DNA of 64,000 bases from CAWAPS01 sp963783945 (lineage in GTDB: Bacteria; Actinomycetota; Acidimicrobiia; Acidimicrobiales; Palsa-688): NCBI GenBank assembly GCA_963783945.1, contig CAWAPS010000019.1, positions 372,001 through 436,000 of the forward strand, written 5' to 3'. Of this stretch, positions 25,300 through 34,635 are shown in pieces (within the stretch, counting starts at the first letter, position 1; each line of letters begins with the position of its first letter). The notes under the pieces were generated by a model. That model saw only the letters and a program-made list of their open reading frames with translations, made no database searches and was not told where the DNA came from. The position numbers and the translations under genes are program-made.

Positions 25300-25358
25300 A
25301 AGGGGCTTCTCCTCTCTTGTCGGGACAGATCTTGTCGTAAGAGCCATGGGCCCGACCT

Positions 25359-25405
25359 CATAGTTTGGGCGTTTTTTCCGCTGAGAGCGGCAAATCCGCC
25401 CAAGC
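25359..25405. repeat. Long hairpin repeat, copy B
   Basis: 18-nt arms (25365-25382 and 25386-25403, three mismatches) around loop GAG, with the same CATAGTTTG start and CCGCTGnGAGCGG core as copy A at 9050-9100. It is located about 60 nt upstream of the minus-strand gene starting at 25299. Confidence 0.6.
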
Positions 25406-25543
25406 AATGGCGGGCGGCCGACCGGCCTCTCCAACGGACACAAATAAATCTCTTCCAATGGTTCGATACGCTAAGCATGTGGGACATGGTGCAGCCGGGT
25501 CGTCAGTGGCCGTGGTAGGTGGTCGGGTGGTGACGCGGGCGTC

Positions 25544-27497
25544 GTGAGCATCGCGGTTCCCATCCGGCGCCGGTCGGGCGCTCCTGCCCCGAGCGAGGGT
25601 TCCCCGTGGGGGCCCGCGCCCGGTCAATCGCTGTATGAGCCCCCCAAGAGCAATATCGACCCGGACTCGCGCAAGAGCTGGCTGCGTCGAGCCCTTCCCG
25701 TCGTCATGGCCCACCGGGGCATCTTCATCACGTCCCTGGTCTTGTCGTTCGTCGGGTTGGTCCTCCAGGTGGAGATACCCCAGCTACTCGGGTCGAAGGC
25801 GCTGGACGACTCCCTCGTACCCTTTGTGAAACAGGCTGGTCTGCCGGCCAGCCAGCGGCTATCGACCGCTCATTACCAGCAAATTTTCGTTCCATTACGT
25901 CGAGATCGTGGTGGTGCTGGCGGTGATCGCGGGGATCTGCGGCTATGTGTCCCGCCTCTTCCTTTTGAAGACCGCCTACCACATCGAATTCGACCTGAGA
26001 AACATCATGTACGCCCACCTGAGCCGGATGTCATTCGACTTTTACGATCGGGTGCAGTCGGGACAGCTCATTTCCCGGGCCAACTCCGATATCCGCTCGG
26101 TACAGATGTACCTGACCTTCGGGCCGTCGATTCTGGTCCAGTGCCTGGTGGCGGTGGTGGCGTTCGGATACATGCTCTACATCAACGTGCTGCTCGCGTT
26201 GGTGGCCATGGCTGCCATGCCATTGATCTATGTGGCGAGCGTCCGGATGCGCAAGGTCCTGTTCCCCGTCTCCTGGCTCATCCAGTCCCGCCTCGCTGAC
26301 GTGGCGACGATCGTCGACGAAAACATCAACGGGGTGAGGATCGTAAAATCGTTCGCCGCCGAGGACACCGAGCTCGACGCCCTGGCCCGGGCCGCTCAGC
26401 GCCTGCGCTGGGCCTACGTCAAGGACGCCGACATCCGGGCCCAGTTCACCCCGCTGGTTCAAAACCTCTCCCAGGTGGGGCTGGCCCTGGTGATCCTCTT
26501 CGGCGGCTATCTGGTCATTCACGGCCACCTGCAGGTCGGGACCATCCTCACCTTCAGCTTCTGGATCGTCATGCTGCAGGCGCCGTTCCAGATGCTGGGG
26601 ATGATGATCATGCTCGGTCAGCGAGCCTCGGCGTCGGCCCAACGCATATACGAGGTGCTCGACGAGCAGCCCACCGTCTCCGACCGGCCCGGCGCGGTCG
26701 ATCTCGTCGAGTGCCGGGGCGACGTCCGCTTCGACGCTGTGACCTTCCGCTACCACCCGGACGGATCGGCCGTGCTCGACAACTTCGACCTTCACGTGGA
26801 GCCCGGGGAGACGGTCGCCCTGGTGGGCCGCACCGGCGCGGGAAAGTCGACCGTCGCCCGGCTGCTCGACCGTTTCTACGACGTCTCAGATGGAGTTGTG
26901 CGGATCGACGACCGCGACGTCCGAGACCTGACCCTCGCCAGCCTGCGGGCCCAGGTCGGCCTGGTCCTCGACGAACCGTTTCTCTTTTCCATGTCTATTC
27001 GGGACAACATCGCCTACGGTGTACCGGACGCCGCCATCTCCGACGTGGAGGCGGCGGCTGTGGCCGCCGGCGCCGACGGGTTCATCCGGGATCTCTCGGA
27101 CGGCTACGACACGGTCGTCGGAGAGAGGGGTTACACCCTTTCGGGGGGACAACGCCAGCGCATCGCCATCGCCCGGGCCCTCCTGATCAATCCCCCGATC
27201 CTCATCCTGGACGACGCCACCAGTGCCATCGACGTCCAGGTAGAGCAGTCGATCCACCGCAATCTGCAGGGCCTCATGGTCGGCCGGACCACGCTGATCG
27301 TGGCCCACCGGCTGTCGACGATCAGCCTGGCAAATCGGGTGGTGCTGATCGACGGCGGCAAGGTCGTCGCCGACGGCACCCACGAGGAGCTGATGGAGGG
27401 AGTCCCGCTGTACTCCGAGGTGCTGGCCCAGGCCGCCGAACTCGAAAGCGCCGAACTCGAAAGCGCCGACTTCGGCGAGGAGGAGCCGATCTCATGA
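25544..27497 (+). CDS. ABC exporter half-transporter (TM-NBD) with degenerate ATP site; contains a frameshift
   Basis: First subunit of a heterodimeric type IV exporter. The frame from GTG 25544 (TM1: HRGIFITSLVLSFVGLVLQVEIP) breaks at about 25885-25895, and the protein continues one frame over (VEIVVVLAVIAGICGYVS) to 27497; total ~650 aa. The NBD has Walker A GRTGAGKST, signature LSGGQRQR and the H-loop His (VAHRLST), but the Walker B catalytic Glu is Asp (LILDDATS) and the Q-loop Gln is Asp (LDEPFLF), i.e. a non-catalytic site as in TmrAB/BmrCD-type heterodimers. The C-terminus has a tandem five-residue repeat (ELESA). The end overlaps the next ATG (ATGA). The shift is either a sequencing indel or inactivation. 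Confidence 0.85.
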
Positions 27498-29407
27498 TGA
27501 TCGGGAGTTTCGGCGGCGGCTCCAGGGGTGCGGCCAGCCCGGGCGGCGGCCTTCCCTTTGCCGGGGTTCCCTCCGAAATGCAGGAGGGGGTCGACCGCCT
27601 TCTCGCCGAGGAGCCCGAGCACGGCGAACCCGATGTCCATTTCACCTACCGGCCGCAACCCAGTGAGTACGAAAACCTCACGCTGCGCGGCCTGATCTTC
27701 CGGCACTGGCACCTCGGCGTCCTGGCCGCCATCTTCGTGGTGATCGTCAGCATCGCCAACCAGGCCGGCCCCGAACTCGTCAGTTACGCCATCGACGACG
27801 GCATGATCCATCCGAACATGGCAGTGGTGGTGCTGGCCACCGTCCTCTTCCTCCTCGCCATCGCCATCACCGCGGTCGCCCAGACGGCCATGGTCAAAGT
27901 GACCGGGCGGCTGGCGGCCTGGGTCATGAACGACCTTCGCATCACCATCTTCACCCACTTACAGCGCCTGGGCCTCGATTTTTTCACCGACGAGAAAGCC
28001 GGGGTCATCATGACCCGGATGACAAGCGACATCGAGAACCTTCAACAGCTGCTCCAGGACGGCTTGGCCCAGTTCGCGGTGCAGGGTCTCACCATGGTCG
28101 TGATCGGGATCATTCTCTTCGCCACCAATGCGCTGCTCGCATTGATAACCGTCGTACTGATCGTGCCGCTTTTGACGGTTGGCTCGCTGTGGTTTCAGTC
28201 GGCCTCGGCTCGGGGCTATGACCGGGTCCGTGACGGGATCGCCAATGTGCTGGGCGATCTGTCCGAGAACCTGCACGGCATGCGGGTCGTCACCGTCCAC
28301 AATCGCCAGCTCCGCAATATCGTCAACCATCGCAATATCGTCGGGCGCTATCGGGATGCCAACGACTACACCGCCCATATCAACGCCGTGTACGGCCCCG
28401 GCACCCAGATGCTCGGCTACCTGGCGCAGGCCGCCATCCTCGCGATCGGCGGAACGATGGTCCTGCACGGGTCTCTCAGCATCGGCGCCCTGACCGCGTT
28501 CTTCCTGTACGTCAGCCGGTTCATGCTGCCCATCCAGCTGCTGGTGCAGCAGTACAACACCTATCAGCAGGGTCAGTCCTCCATGGTAAAGCTGCGCTCA
28601 CTCCTCGCAGTCGAGCCGAGCGTTCCCGAAGCACCCGACGCCGTGGACCTGCCACCCGTCAACGGCGACATCGAGTTCGAACATGTTGCTTTTGGCTACG
28701 ACCCCGAGGTACCGGTGGTCCACGACATCGACTTCCGGGTCAGCGCCGGGGAGACCGTCGCCTTCGTCGGTCCTACCGGGGCCGGCAAGTCCACGCTGGC
28801 CAAGCTCGTGACCCGCTTCTACGACCCGACGGCCGGACGGATTCTGATCGACGGTCACGACTTGCGCGACGTCACGGTCGGATCCCTGCGCCGCCAACTC
28901 GGCGTGGTACCGCAGGAGCCGTTCCTCTTCGTGGGCACGGTGCGGGACAACATTGCCTTCGCCCGGCCCGATGCGACCGACGAGGAGGTCTGGGAAGCCG
29001 TACGGGCGGTGGGATTGGTCCAGCTGCTCGAACGCATGCCCGCCGGTATCCACAGCGAGGTCCACGAGCGGGGCCAGTCTCTGTCGTCGGGGGAGCGGCA
29101 GTTGATCGCCCTCGCTCGCGCCTTCATGGCCGCCCCCCGGGTGCTGGTCCTCGATGAGGCGACCTCCAACCTCGACCTGCAGTCGGAGACCGAGATCGAG
29201 GCCGCCCTGGACGTCCTCCTTCAGGGTCGTTCTGCCATCCTCATCGCTCACCGCCTGAGCACGGCGATGCGGGCGGATCGCATCGTCGTGATCGTGGACG
29301 GGGGTGTCGTAGAGAGCGGCAGTCACGACGAGCTCATTCGCCTCGGCGGCCACTACGCCCAGATGTACCGGACGTGGACGAGCCACACCGAGGGTCAGGC
29401 CGCCTGA
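27494..29407 (+). CDS. ABC exporter half-transporter (TM-NBD), catalytically complete partner
   Basis: 637 aa starting at ATG 27494, overlapping the upstream stop as ATGA, hence translational coupling and 1:1 synthesis. An N-terminal cytosolic Gly-rich extension (~55 residues) precedes the first membrane helix (LGVLAAIFVVIVSIANQAG). NBD: Walker A GPTGAGKST, Q-loop VPQEPFLF, signature LSSGERQ, Walker B VLVLDEATSNLD and H-loop IAHRLST are all canonical, so this subunit supplies the catalytic residues missing in its partner. Probably exports lipids, peptides or drugs. Converges with the hydrolase at 29420 with only 12 nt between. Confidence 0.9.
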   Translation: MMIGSFGGGSRGAASPGGGLPFAGVPSEMQEGVDRLLAEEPEHGEPDVHFTYRPQPSEYENLTLRGLIFRHWHLGVLAAIFVVIVSIANQAGPELVSYAIDDGMIHPNMAVVVLATVLFLLAIAITAVAQTAMVKVTGRLAAWVMNDLRITIFTHLQRLGLDFFTDEKAGVIMTRMTSDIENLQQLLQDGLAQFAVQGLTMVVIGIILFATNALLALITVVLIVPLLTVGSLWFQSASARGYDRVRDGIANVLGDLSENLHGMRVVTVHNRQLRNIVNHRNIVGRYRDANDYTAHINAVYGPGTQMLGYLAQAAILAIGGTMVLHGSLSIGALTAFFLYVSRFMLPIQLLVQQYNTYQQGQSSMVKLRSLLAVEPSVPEAPDAVDLPPVNGDIEFEHVAFGYDPEVPVVHDIDFRVSAGETVAFVGPTGAGKSTLAKLVTRFYDPTAGRILIDGHDLRDVTVGSLRRQLGVVPQEPFLFVGTVRDNIAFARPDATDEEVWEAVRAVGLVQLLERMPAGIHSEVHERGQSLSSGERQLIALARAFMAAPRVLVLDEATSNLDLQSETEIEAALDVLLQGRSAILIAHRLSTAMRADRIVVIVDGGVVESGSHDELIRLGGHYAQMYRTWTSHTEGQAA

Positions 29408-29419
29408 AAACCTCGCCCG

Positions 29420-30370
29420 TTAGGTAAAGACGAAGGATTCGATCTCCCGGGCCAGCTCGAGGGGCATGTCGCCCTGGATGCTGTGGCCGGCCTGTTCGAA
29501 GTGCACGACCTTCGCCCCGGGCAGGCGCCGGAGCAGCTCCGTCTCGTGTTCGTCCCGCAGGACCGATTGGGGCAGCATGCCCCGGGCGAGCATCACGGGC
29601 ACCCGGATGTGACTGACCACATCCCACAGGTCAACATTTCTCGGAGTGTCGGCTGGTTGCTCGACCGGGACCGACCGGTCCCCTTGGACAGGCGGGCCGC
29701 CCTCTTCCCGCCAGCGGGCCCAACGCCATATCCACGTCCCGTCATCGCGCTGGACCGCGTTGTGCAGGATGCCCCGGCGCAGCGACGAAACCGAACGCGT
29801 GGGGTTGTAACGGATGGTCCGCTCGAGCAGCTCGTCGAAGTTGGCGAAGGTCGCCGGTCCGCCGACGAAATCCGATATCTGCTTGGTCTGGGCCGGGGTG
29901 AGACCCGGGGTGACGTCCACCAGCACCACCTTGCGAACCAGGTCAGGGGAGACATCGGTGAGCGCGATCGTCGTCAGGCCCCCGGCTGACATGCCGACCA
30001 CGGCCTGGGCCGCCGGGGCGAGGGCCCGGATCGCAGCGGAGACGTCCTCGGCGTTGAGGCGCGGGCTCGGTTGGTCCGCGGTCTGCTCACCCGGCCCGTC
30101 GGAATGGCCGTGACCGGGCAGGTCAATGGCCGTCAACGGGCGGCCCAGCGCCATGGCCATCGTGTCCCAGGTGTGGGCATTCTGCGATCCACCGTGAATC
30201 AGGACCAGTTCCGGATCGCCTCCACCCCAGACCAGAGCACTCAGCCGCCGACCGGGCTCGACCTCGACGAATTCGCGTTTCACCTGCGGTGGCCCGACAT
30301 ATGGCAGGCCGAATTCGGCAGCATTCTCGTGGAACAGCCCGAACTCGTCGTATTCGATGCGTTCGACCAT
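29420..30370 (-). CDS. Alpha/beta hydrolase
   Basis: 316 aa. An ~45-residue N-terminal extension precedes LVLIHGGSQNAHTWDT (oxyanion region). The nucleophile elbow is GMSAGG and the catalytic His is in EQAGHSIQGDMP. DLPGHGHSDG is the strand-4 motif shared with epoxide and C-C bond hydrolases. Divergently transcribed from the bicupin gene; both promoters must lie in 30371-30513. Substrate unknown; likely an ester or beta-diketone intermediate (inference). Confidence 0.85.
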   Translation of the reverse strand: MVERIEYDEFGLFHENAAEFGLPYVGPPQVKREFVEVEPGRRLSALVWGGGDPELVLIHGGSQNAHTWDTMAMALGRPLTAIDLPGHGHSDGPGEQTADQPSPRLNAEDVSAAIRALAPAAQAVVGMSAGGLTTIALTDVSPDLVRKVVLVDVTPGLTPAQTKQISDFVGGPATFANFDELLERTIRYNPTRSVSSLRRGILHNAVQRDDGTWIWRWARWREEGGPPVQGDRSVPVEQPADTPRNVDLWDVVSHIRVPVMLARGMLPQSVLRDEHETELLRRLPGAKVVHFEQAGHSIQGDMPLELAREIESFVFT

Positions 30371-30513
30371 GGGCGGAGATTAACCCAGCACAGCCGATAA
30401 ACGCTCGGGGGGACCGGACTCCACAAAAGTCCGGCGACCCGGAGGGTTACGATAGTCAAGCCAGATCGGCCCGAGACGACACCTTGCGGCCGACCGACGA
30501 GGGAGAGATCGCC

Positions 30514-31266
30514 ATGGAGACGATGGACACAGCCGCCGACCTCCACCCCGGATACGCGGCACCCCACTGCACCTCCACGGGAGTTTCGTCAAGCGCCCGG
30601 TTCGCCCCGGCCGGCTTCAGCCTCTGGCTGGTGGCGGCCCGGCTCGAACCGGGTGCGACCATCCGGTGGGAAAACCCCCACGGCGACGAGGGCATTCACG
30701 TCGTCGATGGCGCGCTCAGCGTCGACGGCCGCGTGTGCGGGCCCGGGGGGGCAGTGATCATCGAAGCCGACGCGGCCGCCGAAATTCGCGCTGACGCTCC
30801 GACCGAGCTCGTGCACGTCGGGCCGGTGGCCACGTCGGCTCCGAGCGGAGGGCTGTTCGGCCCGGCGGACGCGGAAGGCCACGCAGTTCACGTAATCCCG
30901 GCCCAGGACGCGGACGCCATCGATTTCGGTGCTTTCACCCAGGTGTGCTTTACCGACTCCACCTGCCCGACCTGCCGCATCAACTGGTTCCGGGTGACCG
31001 GGGTGGACGAGCCCTACGTCGTGGGGTCCCATCTGCATTCCGAGGACGAGATAATCCACGTCCTTTCGGGAGCGCTTCAGGTCGGCCCGCGCAAGGTGTC
31101 GGCCGGTATGAGCATCGCCATCCCGGGCCAGCAGCGTTACGGTTTCCGCACCGACGGGGCGTTCTCGTTCGTCAACTACCGGGCCGACGCGTCAACGGTC
31201 GTGACCACGCCTGGCAGCGAGCCGCGTCTGGAGACGGTCGATTCGCTCCGGCGGGCCCTGCTGTGA
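30514..31266 (+). CDS. Bicupin-type protein
   Basis: 250 aa, start ATG 30514 with GAGGGAGAG seven bases upstream. The C-terminal half is a clear cupin (residues ~165-245): GSHLHSEDEIIHVLSGALQVG gives HxH...E ligands and PGQQRYGF the second motif. The N-terminal half repeats the fold (ARLEPGATIRWENPHGDEGIHVVDGAL) but has lost the HxH pair, so only one metal site is likely. A CFTDSTCPTCRINW stretch between the domains is Cys-rich. Cupins include dioxygenases, isomerases and sugar epimerases; this one precedes an amidohydrolase by 54 nt in the same direction. Confidence 0.75.
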   Translation: METMDTAADLHPGYAAPHCTSTGVSSSARFAPAGFSLWLVAARLEPGATIRWENPHGDEGIHVVDGALSVDGRVCGPGGAVIIEADAAAEIRADAPTELVHVGPVATSAPSGGLFGPADAEGHAVHVIPAQDADAIDFGAFTQVCFTDSTCPTCRINWFRVTGVDEPYVVGSHLHSEDEIIHVLSGALQVGPRKVSAGMSIAIPGQQRYGFRTDGAFSFVNYRADASTVVTTPGSEPRLETVDSLRRALL

Positions 31267-31320
31267 AGTGGCCCTCGGCTAGGCTTCACCGCCAGAGCTG
31301 AACCAGATGGGGAGGGACCC

Positions 31321-32472
31321 ATGGCGCGCCGCTTGATCACCTCGGATTGTCATATTGCTCCGCCCTTTTCGTTGGTCGAGGAGCTGCCCGAGTCCTACCG
31401 CGAGTATTTTCCCCGGGTCCAGAGGCGCGACGGTGAAGTAAAGGTGGTACGGCCCACCCATCCCGCGGTGACGATGATGGGCGGCACCGATGCGGGTGTG
31501 CCGGTCGAAGACAGCCCTCAGGCGCTGGCGAGAGCTGCCGTATGCAACGTCCTGCCGGAGGCCGAACCGAGCTTTGACGCGGCGGAACAGCTCGCCGACC
31601 TCGAGCGCGACGGAGTGTACGGCGCCGTGCTCATCGGCCGATTCGAGGACTTCGACGCCGGGATACCCCCGGAGGTCGAACTGGCCTACTGCCGCTTGGC
31701 CAATGACTGGCTGGCGGACACGTGGGGACCATACCTGGACCGGGTAGCGCCGGGGATATGTGTGCCATACCGAAACGTCGCGGGCGCGGTGAAAGAGCTC
31801 GAACGGGCCGCGGGTATGGGACTGCGCCCGGCCCTTCTGCCCGACGGCATATTCGACCGGCCGTATCACCTGGCGGAGTGGGAGCCGCTCTGGGAAGCGG
31901 CCAACGGGCTGAAGGTGCCCCTCACCTTGCACGTAGGCGGCCTCCGGAACGCGCCCAACCCGAACGCCGGGCACTATCCCGGGCAGATGGACATCGGCTG
32001 GTACAACCAGTGCTGCGGTATGGGTGAGACGCTCGGCTGGTTCACCTACAGCGGAGTCTTCGCCCGATATCCCGACCTGCACGTGGTCATGACGGAGGGT
32101 TATGCCGGCTGGCTGCCCTTCGCCATCCAGTTCTTCGATCACCATTGGCGCGATAGCCGGCTTCACGGTCTGGACGAGTCGGCCAACGGGATGTCTTTCG
32201 CCGGGATGAAAGGCGCACGGATCGAGGCGCCACCGAGCGTTTACCTGAAGCGCCAGGCCCATGCCACCTTCATGTGGGATCCCCTTGCCATCCGGGCGCG
32301 AGACATCACCGGAGTGGACTGCCTCCTATGGGGTAACGACTATCCCCATTTCGAGGGTTCGTTCCCGTTCTCCCAGGAGTGGATCGACAAGCAGTTCGCC
32401 GGCGTTCCGGAACCCGAAATCGACGCCATGGTCCGGGGAAATGCCAGCAAGATCTTCGGAATCACCGTCTGA
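31321..32472 (+). CDS. Amidohydrolase family 2 protein
   Basis: 383 aa, SD GGGGAGGGA upstream of ATG 31321. The N-terminal metal motif is ITSDCHIAPP (DxH); further landmarks are LTLHVGG (metal His), VVMTEGYAGWLPFAIQFFDHHW and LLWGNDYPHFEGSFP with the catalytic Asp region. It is shorter than the copies at 34636 and 53631 and lacks their C-terminal extension. Likely cotranscribed with the bicupin gene; converges with the alcohol dehydrogenase at 32526. Decarboxylase or hydrolase of an unknown ring-derived acid. Confidence 0.87.
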   Translation: MARRLITSDCHIAPPFSLVEELPESYREYFPRVQRRDGEVKVVRPTHPAVTMMGGTDAGVPVEDSPQALARAAVCNVLPEAEPSFDAAEQLADLERDGVYGAVLIGRFEDFDAGIPPEVELAYCRLANDWLADTWGPYLDRVAPGICVPYRNVAGAVKELERAAGMGLRPALLPDGIFDRPYHLAEWEPLWEAANGLKVPLTLHVGGLRNAPNPNAGHYPGQMDIGWYNQCCGMGETLGWFTYSGVFARYPDLHVVMTEGYAGWLPFAIQFFDHHWRDSRLHGLDESANGMSFAGMKGARIEAPPSVYLKRQAHATFMWDPLAIRARDITGVDCLLWGNDYPHFEGSFPFSQEWIDKQFAGVPEPEIDAMVRGNASKIFGITV

Positions 32473-32525
32473 TCGCAGTCGCCGCGGTGTCCTGATCTGA
32501 GCCGGAGCCGCCGGCCCTGTCCTGA

Positions 32526-33578
32526 CTAGGCGGGCGGTATGTCGACGAGCAACTTCATGCGGCTGCCGGCGCGCAGTTCGTTGAATGCCTGCGAGACCTG
32601 ACCGAGCTCGATGTGTTCGACCCACCCCTGTGTCGGGTAGGCGCCGGCGGCGATGAGGTCGATGACCCGGCTGAACACGCCGGTCCCGTACCCGAGTGAG
32701 CCGGTCAGTTCGAACTCGCCGCGGGCCAGAAGCCATGGGGCGAATGGAACCTCGATGGGAACGAACGCCAGGATCACGTACCGGCCGCGCGGCCGGAGAA
32801 CGTCGGGGGCGACCGAGAACGTCGCCGCCGCTCCGGCGCAGTCGAGAACGGCATCGACGCCGCGACCCCCGGTGCGGCGCCGGACATCCATGGCCAGGTC
32901 CACCGCGGCCGGATCGATGACATGCTCGACGCCCAGGGCGGCGACGGCTCCCCGCCGAGCGGGTGCCGGCTCGGCCACCAGGATGTCTCGCACCCCTACA
33001 GCCCGGAGTCCCAGAGTCACCCCGATCCCGATCGGACCGGCTCCGAGCACCAGCGCCGACTGGCCGGGCCCGACACCAGCTCGCAGCACCCCGTTGAAGG
33101 CTACCGAGAGCGGCTCGACGAGCGCCCCCTGGGCCAGGCTCACCGACTCCGGCAGGCGGTGGACCATCCAACTCGGCACCACGGTGTACTGGGCCAGTCC
33201 CCCACCGTCCGAGCAGATCCCATGGGTGATCACGTACTGGCACAGCTGGGTCAGGCCGGCCCGGCACGCCTCGCAGTCCCGGCAGTAGTAGAGCGGCTCG
33301 ACGCAGACCCGGTCTCCGGGGGCCACGTCATCGACCCCGTGGCCCACGGCGGTGACCACGCCGGCGAACTCGTGGCCCATGATCTGGGGCAGGACACCGC
33401 CGGTCAGCGGGTGCGGATCGTTCGTGCACGCCATGGGCCCGTCGAAGTACTCGTGCAGATCAGTCCCGCATAGTCCGTTGTGGGTGACGGCCAGCTTGAC
33501 GTCACCCGGGCCGGGATACCGCTCGACCACCGCCTCGACTCGCAGATCCTCACGGCCGTGGAGCCTCGCTGCGATCAT
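32526..33578 (-). CDS. Zinc-dependent medium-chain alcohol dehydrogenase (butanediol/threonine dehydrogenase type)
   Basis: 350 aa. Catalytic zinc ligands are in GLCGTDLHEYFDGP (Cys37) and MGHEFAGVV (GHE), with the structural zinc loop CRDCEACRAGLTQLC (four Cys). The Rossmann nucleotide-binding segment is VLGAGPIGIGV. The HEYFDGP insert is typical of 2,3-butanediol dehydrogenase-like enzymes, which oxidise secondary alcohols with NAD. It begins 18 nt from a large nested inverted repeat (33596-33678). Probably oxidises an alcohol produced by the adjacent oxygenases (inference). Confidence 0.88.
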   Translation of the reverse strand: MIAARLHGREDLRVEAVVERYPGPGDVKLAVTHNGLCGTDLHEYFDGPMACTNDPHPLTGGVLPQIMGHEFAGVVTAVGHGVDDVAPGDRVCVEPLYYCRDCEACRAGLTQLCQYVITHGICSDGGGLAQYTVVPSWMVHRLPESVSLAQGALVEPLSVAFNGVLRAGVGPGQSALVLGAGPIGIGVTLGLRAVGVRDILVAEPAPARRGAVAALGVEHVIDPAAVDLAMDVRRRTGGRGVDAVLDCAGAAATFSVAPDVLRPRGRYVILAFVPIEVPFAPWLLARGEFELTGSLGYGTGVFSRVIDLIAAGAYPTQGWVEHIELGQVSQAFNELRAGSRMKLLVDIPPA

Positions 33579-33595
33579 CTGCGCATTCTACGACC

Positions 33596-33678
33596 TAAAC
33601 AGGTTCGCAGAACCACCAACGCCAAACGACGGTGTTGACCAGCGTCGTTTGGGGCGGCCTGTGGCGCGAACCTGTTTA
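33596..33678. repeat. Nested inverted repeat, 83 bp
   Basis: Outer arms TAAACAGGTTCGC (33596-33608) and its exact complement (33666-33678); inner arms CCAAACGACG (33622-33631) and exact complement (33643-33652) with an 11-nt loop. The middle segments do not pair well. It lies between the SDR stop (33741) and the alcohol dehydrogenase start (33578), both on the minus strand. MITE-like or attenuator-like; no T-tract. Confidence 0.6.
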
Positions 33679-33740
33679 ATGCCAGGCGACGGGAGAGTAA
33701 GTCGCAGATGGGGGGTACGCCGATCCATCAGGATCTCCGC

Positions 33741-34571
33741 TCAGGGCTTCGCTTTACCGCCGTACGAGATGTAGATCGAGTCCGGCATTATGGTGGTCAG
33801 GCCGCTGTCGACGGGCAGCACCACACCGGCGATGCCTTCGGATTCCGGGCTGGCCAGGTACACCACAGCGAGGGCGATGTCGTGGGCTTGGACCGGTCGG
33901 GTCGCGGATCGAGCTTCGAGTTGCGCCTTCCGTTCAGGAAACTGAGCGTCCCGAGTATCGTGAGCGAGGTTCCCGGGCTGGATGACGTTCGCTCGCACTC
34001 CCAGCCGCCCGTAGTCGGCTGATATCTGCCTCGCCAAGCCTTCGAGACCCGCCTTGCACGCGCTGTACACCGCCAGTCCAGGATGGCCGAGCCCGGCCGC
34101 GGTCGACGTGACATTGATGATCGACCCGTGCCCGGCGCCCAGCATGTCGGGGAGCAGCAGACGCGAGAGCTCCGCCACCGAGATGAGGTTGGCTCCCAGG
34201 GCGTTGGCCCAGGTCTCCCAGTTGACTTCTCCGAGCGGACCATCGTGTCTCAGCGACTCTCGATCCACCACGTTGTTGACCAGGACGGTCACCGGGCCGA
34301 ACGCTTCATGGGCCCGGTCCACCAGCTCCATAACGCCGCTCGGAGAAGAGAGATCGGCGGCCACAAATACCGCCTCGCCACCCGCCTCGGTTATCGACGA
34401 GGCGACCTGGTCCCCCCGCTCCCTGTTCCTGCCGGAGACAACTACCTTGGCGCCCTCCGCCGCACACAGGGCGCACACATCCTTACCCAGGCCCGACGTA
34501 GCCCCCGTGACCACAACGGTCTCACCGGTAAGACGCCCGTTCCCATCTGCCCGCTTCCCGTTGCCGGTCAC
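33741..34571 (-). CDS. SDR-family oxidoreductase
   Basis: 276 aa with complete classical-SDR motifs: TGATSGLGKD (cofactor), VLVNNVVD (NNxG variant), INVTSTAAG (Ser), YSACK (Tyr-Lys). The C-terminal VLPVDSGLTT replaces the usual GG end and is followed by an unusual tail IYISYGGKAKP. A short charged N-terminal extension precedes the Rossmann fold. Follows the amidohydrolase gene at 34636 by 64 nt in the same direction; probably an NAD(P)-dependent alcohol/ketone oxidoreductase of the same pathway. Confidence 0.88.
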   Translation of the reverse strand: MTGNGKRADGNGRLTGETVVVTGATSGLGKDVCALCAAEGAKVVVSGRNRERGDQVASSITEAGGEAVFVAADLSSPSGVMELVDRAHEAFGPVTVLVNNVVDRESLRHDGPLGEVNWETWANALGANLISVAELSRLLLPDMLGAGHGSIINVTSTAAGLGHPGLAVYSACKAGLEGLARQISADYGRLGVRANVIQPGNLAHDTRDAQFPERKAQLEARSATRPVQAHDIALAVVYLASPESEGIAGVVLPVDSGLTTIMPDSIYISYGGKAKP

Positions 34572-34635
34572 CGTTGTGACTCCTTCCTGGTTGTCAAGCC
34601 AACAGCCGATGGCACTGGCGAACTAATCATCCGGT

